Shown piece after piece: positions 62,604-64,000 of a stretch of 64,000 nucleotides of DNA. Source of the stretch: Borrelia hispanica CRI (lineage in GTDB: Bacteria > Spirochaetota > Spirochaetia > Borreliales > Borreliaceae); assembly GCF_000500065.1 (NCBI RefSeq), contig NZ_AYOU01000159.1:1-64000 (forward strand), written 5' to 3'. Each line of letters begins with the position of its first letter. Position 1 is the first letter of the stretch. The position numbers and the translations under genes are program-made. A model generated the notes under the pieces. That model saw nothing but the letters and a program-made list of their open reading frames with translations, was not told the origin of the DNA and ran no database searches.

Positions 62604-63473
62604 ATGAAAATAATATGTCGAATATTTTGTATTTTGAGTTGCTTTATGATAATAGGGTGTTCATTTGATGGGCAGTTATCACGTGATGCAAGTGGTGAAA
62701 TTTACCCATATTTGAGGTATGCTAAGGGTAATAAGGGATCTGGTGCTTTATCAAGTTTTGGTGTAGATATAATATTGCAAAAGCAAGGCAATAAAGGTTC
62801 TCTAGCTTATTCTAACTTACTTCAAAGCATTAACAATATCAAAAAGACATTAAAGTTTGATTGTGTGGAGTTTGATGAATCTCAGTTTGATGATATGTTT
62901 CAAGTTTGTTCTTCGTATAGTGATAAAATTAAGTATGATCTAAAAGTTAAAAGAGAAATTTATGCTAGTTTAAATTATGATGTTAATTCTTTAAATAATT
63001 TAAAGACAATAGTAAAAAGTTTGGTAAAGTCGGGTGAAAAGAATGGTTGTGATTTAGTTGTTACTTTACTTAGGTACTTAAGTTTTAGTACTCAATATGT
63101 AAGTGAAATTGTAGATGAGAAAGGGTTTATTTTCAATGTAGCTAATCTAAATATATTGAAAAGTAGAAATAATTTAGATGGTTTAAGAGATCTTAAATCT
63201 AAATTGGATACTGTTTTGTTGCAACATAATGCTTTAGTAAATAAATTAAATGCAATTTTGCAACGTTCAGTGGGAATATATTCTGATGCAGCAGATCCTC
63301 AGAGTAAGGCTAGCGCGATAAGCATTTATCTTAGCAATATGATTAGTAGGGATAGTGATATTTATACTAGGATTTTTGATCCTGTTGATTCTACAGCTGC
63401 TACTGGTGATAGATTAAGTTTACAAAGCTTAAAAGCTGTAATTATGAATAAAGTGAATGAATTGATCAAATAG
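62604..63473 (+). CDS. CRASP-1/PFam54-like lipoprotein
   Basis: The ATG at 62604 follows AAAAGGAGC; the frame is open upstream to 62520 but without a ribosome site. The 289-residue product has lipobox MIIGC (Cys19), a linker with scattered glycines (AKGNKGSGALSSFG) and a domain with FDESQFDDMFQVCS, REIYASLNYDVNSLNNLKTIV, LLRYLSFSTQYVSEIVDEKG and LLQHNALVNKLNAILQR. It groups with the 61583 product. Confidence 0.7.
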   Translation: MKIICRIFCILSCFMIIGCSFDGQLSRDASGEIYPYLRYAKGNKGSGALSSFGVDIILQKQGNKGSLAYSNLLQSINNIKKTLKFDCVEFDESQFDDMFQVCSSYSDKIKYDLKVKREIYASLNYDVNSLNNLKTIVKSLVKSGEKNGCDLVVTLLRYLSFSTQYVSEIVDEKGFIFNVANLNILKSRNNLDGLRDLKSKLDTVLLQHNALVNKLNAILQRSVGIYSDAADPQSKASAISIYLSNMISRDSDIYTRIFDPVDSTAATGDRLSLQSLKAVIMNKVNELIK

Positions 63474-63607
63474 TTTTATATGTATTTTCTTTACTAATTT
63501 AATGTTTAAGTATTTATTGTGTTTATATAAGATTAGTGGGTGTTATTTTGAATGTTAATTTTTTGTTATTAATTTTTTAGTTTTGTTATTCTTGAGTAGA
63601 GAGATGT

Positions 63608-63613
63608 TATAAT
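63608..63613 (+). promoter_or_regulatory. Possible -10 region of the last array gene
   Basis: TATAAT 27 bases before the start codon at 63640, within GTTATAATTA, a form also seen before other array genes (about 46341 and 58934). A TTGTTA lies 19 bases upstream. Confidence 0.35.
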
Positions 63614-63639
63614 TAACTAAGCTTTAATAAGGGGAATAT

Positions 63640-64000
63640 ATGTCAAGAATAGGTATGGGAGTATTTATAATTGTTGCTTTAAATTTGTTCATTAGTTGTT
63701 CAGCTGTTAGAAAAGATAATTTTGGTGATGTACATAAAGTTGTTCTTTCAAAACATTTAGATAATTTTGATCTACTAAATTTAGATTCATATACAACAGA
63801 AGGTTTAGATCTATATAGAGATCTTCCAGTACCAATAACACCTTATGAATCATTAAAAAGAAAAGTTCAAGAATTTAGGATTTCATTAGATGTTGGTTCT
63901 AAAGGTTTTGATAAATCCAAATTTGATGGCATGTTTAATGGTTTTAATAATTATTTTAAAGATGATTATTCTAGAAATTGTGTTTATATTGCTATGAAAT
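63640..64000 (+). CDS. CRASP-1/PFam54-like lipoprotein, partial at right edge
   Basis: AAGGGGAATAT precedes the ATG at 63640, and the frame is open to the end of the window (120 codons). Leader MSRIGMGVFIIVALNLFISC (Cys20), a linker of about 55 residues, then a Tyr-Glu-Ser-Leu-Lys helix, FDKSKFDGMFNGF and RNCVYIAMK, the beginning of the core motif of this array. The array therefore continues beyond the window. Confidence 0.75.
   Translation, partial: MSRIGMGVFIIVALNLFISCSAVRKDNFGDVHKVVLSKHLDNFDLLNLDSYTTEGLDLYRDLPVPITPYESLKRKVQEFRISLDVGSKGFDKSKFDGMFNGFNNYFKDDYSRNCVYIAMK

Overview
The window looks like part of a relapsing-fever Borrelia linear megaplasmid. The DNA is very AT-rich. Lipoprotein genes are numerous, arranged in paralogous arrays, and carry spirochaete-type lipoboxes. 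One block resembles the structural genes of the cp32/lp54-type Borrelia phages. A thyX-nrdI-nrdE-nrdF cluster is present, which from memory is typical of relapsing-fever megaplasmids; in Lyme Borrelia, lp54 carries thyX beside a PFam54 lipoprotein array. All assignments are by eye and memory, with no database search. I saw no tRNA, rRNA, CRISPR array, partition gene or telomere.

Layout. (1) 1-1752: the end of a tape-measure-like phage gene and a Bdr-like repeat coiled-coil protein. (2) 1840-3192 and 19512-20864: two copies of a 1,353-bp IS200/IS605-type element carrying only TnpB and its presumed omega-RNA. (3) 3397-6680: one exported protein and a large lipoprotein whose C-terminal domain recurs in the lipoprotein at 22217-23497. 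(4) 6928-21920, minus strand: nine lipoproteins built from 1 to 4 copies of a helical unit of about 140 residues, recognised as the BTA121-type repeat of relapsing-fever borreliae. The array shows long exact repeats and segmental duplications, and IS copy 2 interrupts it. A tenth, single-unit member lies at 35858-36463 on the plus strand.

(5) 23769-35729: a contractile-tail phage structural block. In order it holds a portal-like protein, a possible scaffold, a DUF228-like protein, a capsid-like protein, connectors, sheath, tube, chaperone-like proteins, a tape-measure candidate, tail hub and central spike. A secreted protein with an Arg/Pro-rich repeat tail sits inside it. No terminase, integrase or lysis gene is seen. 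(6) 36534-38505: two minus-strand lipoproteins resembling the S2/P23 family, one with a cluster of six cysteines, and a possible tiny gene with its own terminator between them. (7) 38955-43272: a deoxynucleotide operon of thyX, nrdI, nrdE and nrdF.

(8) 43604-64000: a plus-strand array of at least 20 paralogues that resemble the PFam54/CRASP-1 (P35) family, plus two remnants. Most are lipoproteins. Two lack any signal peptide and two have a signal sequence without the lipobox cysteine. Three neighbouring genes carry a collagen-like Gly-X-Y stretch directly after the lipidated cysteine. The array runs off the right edge.

Taken together, the segment combines vector- and host-facing surface antigens, which evolve by duplication, gene conversion and decay, with a phage-derived structural module and an enzyme set for making dTMP and deoxynucleotides.
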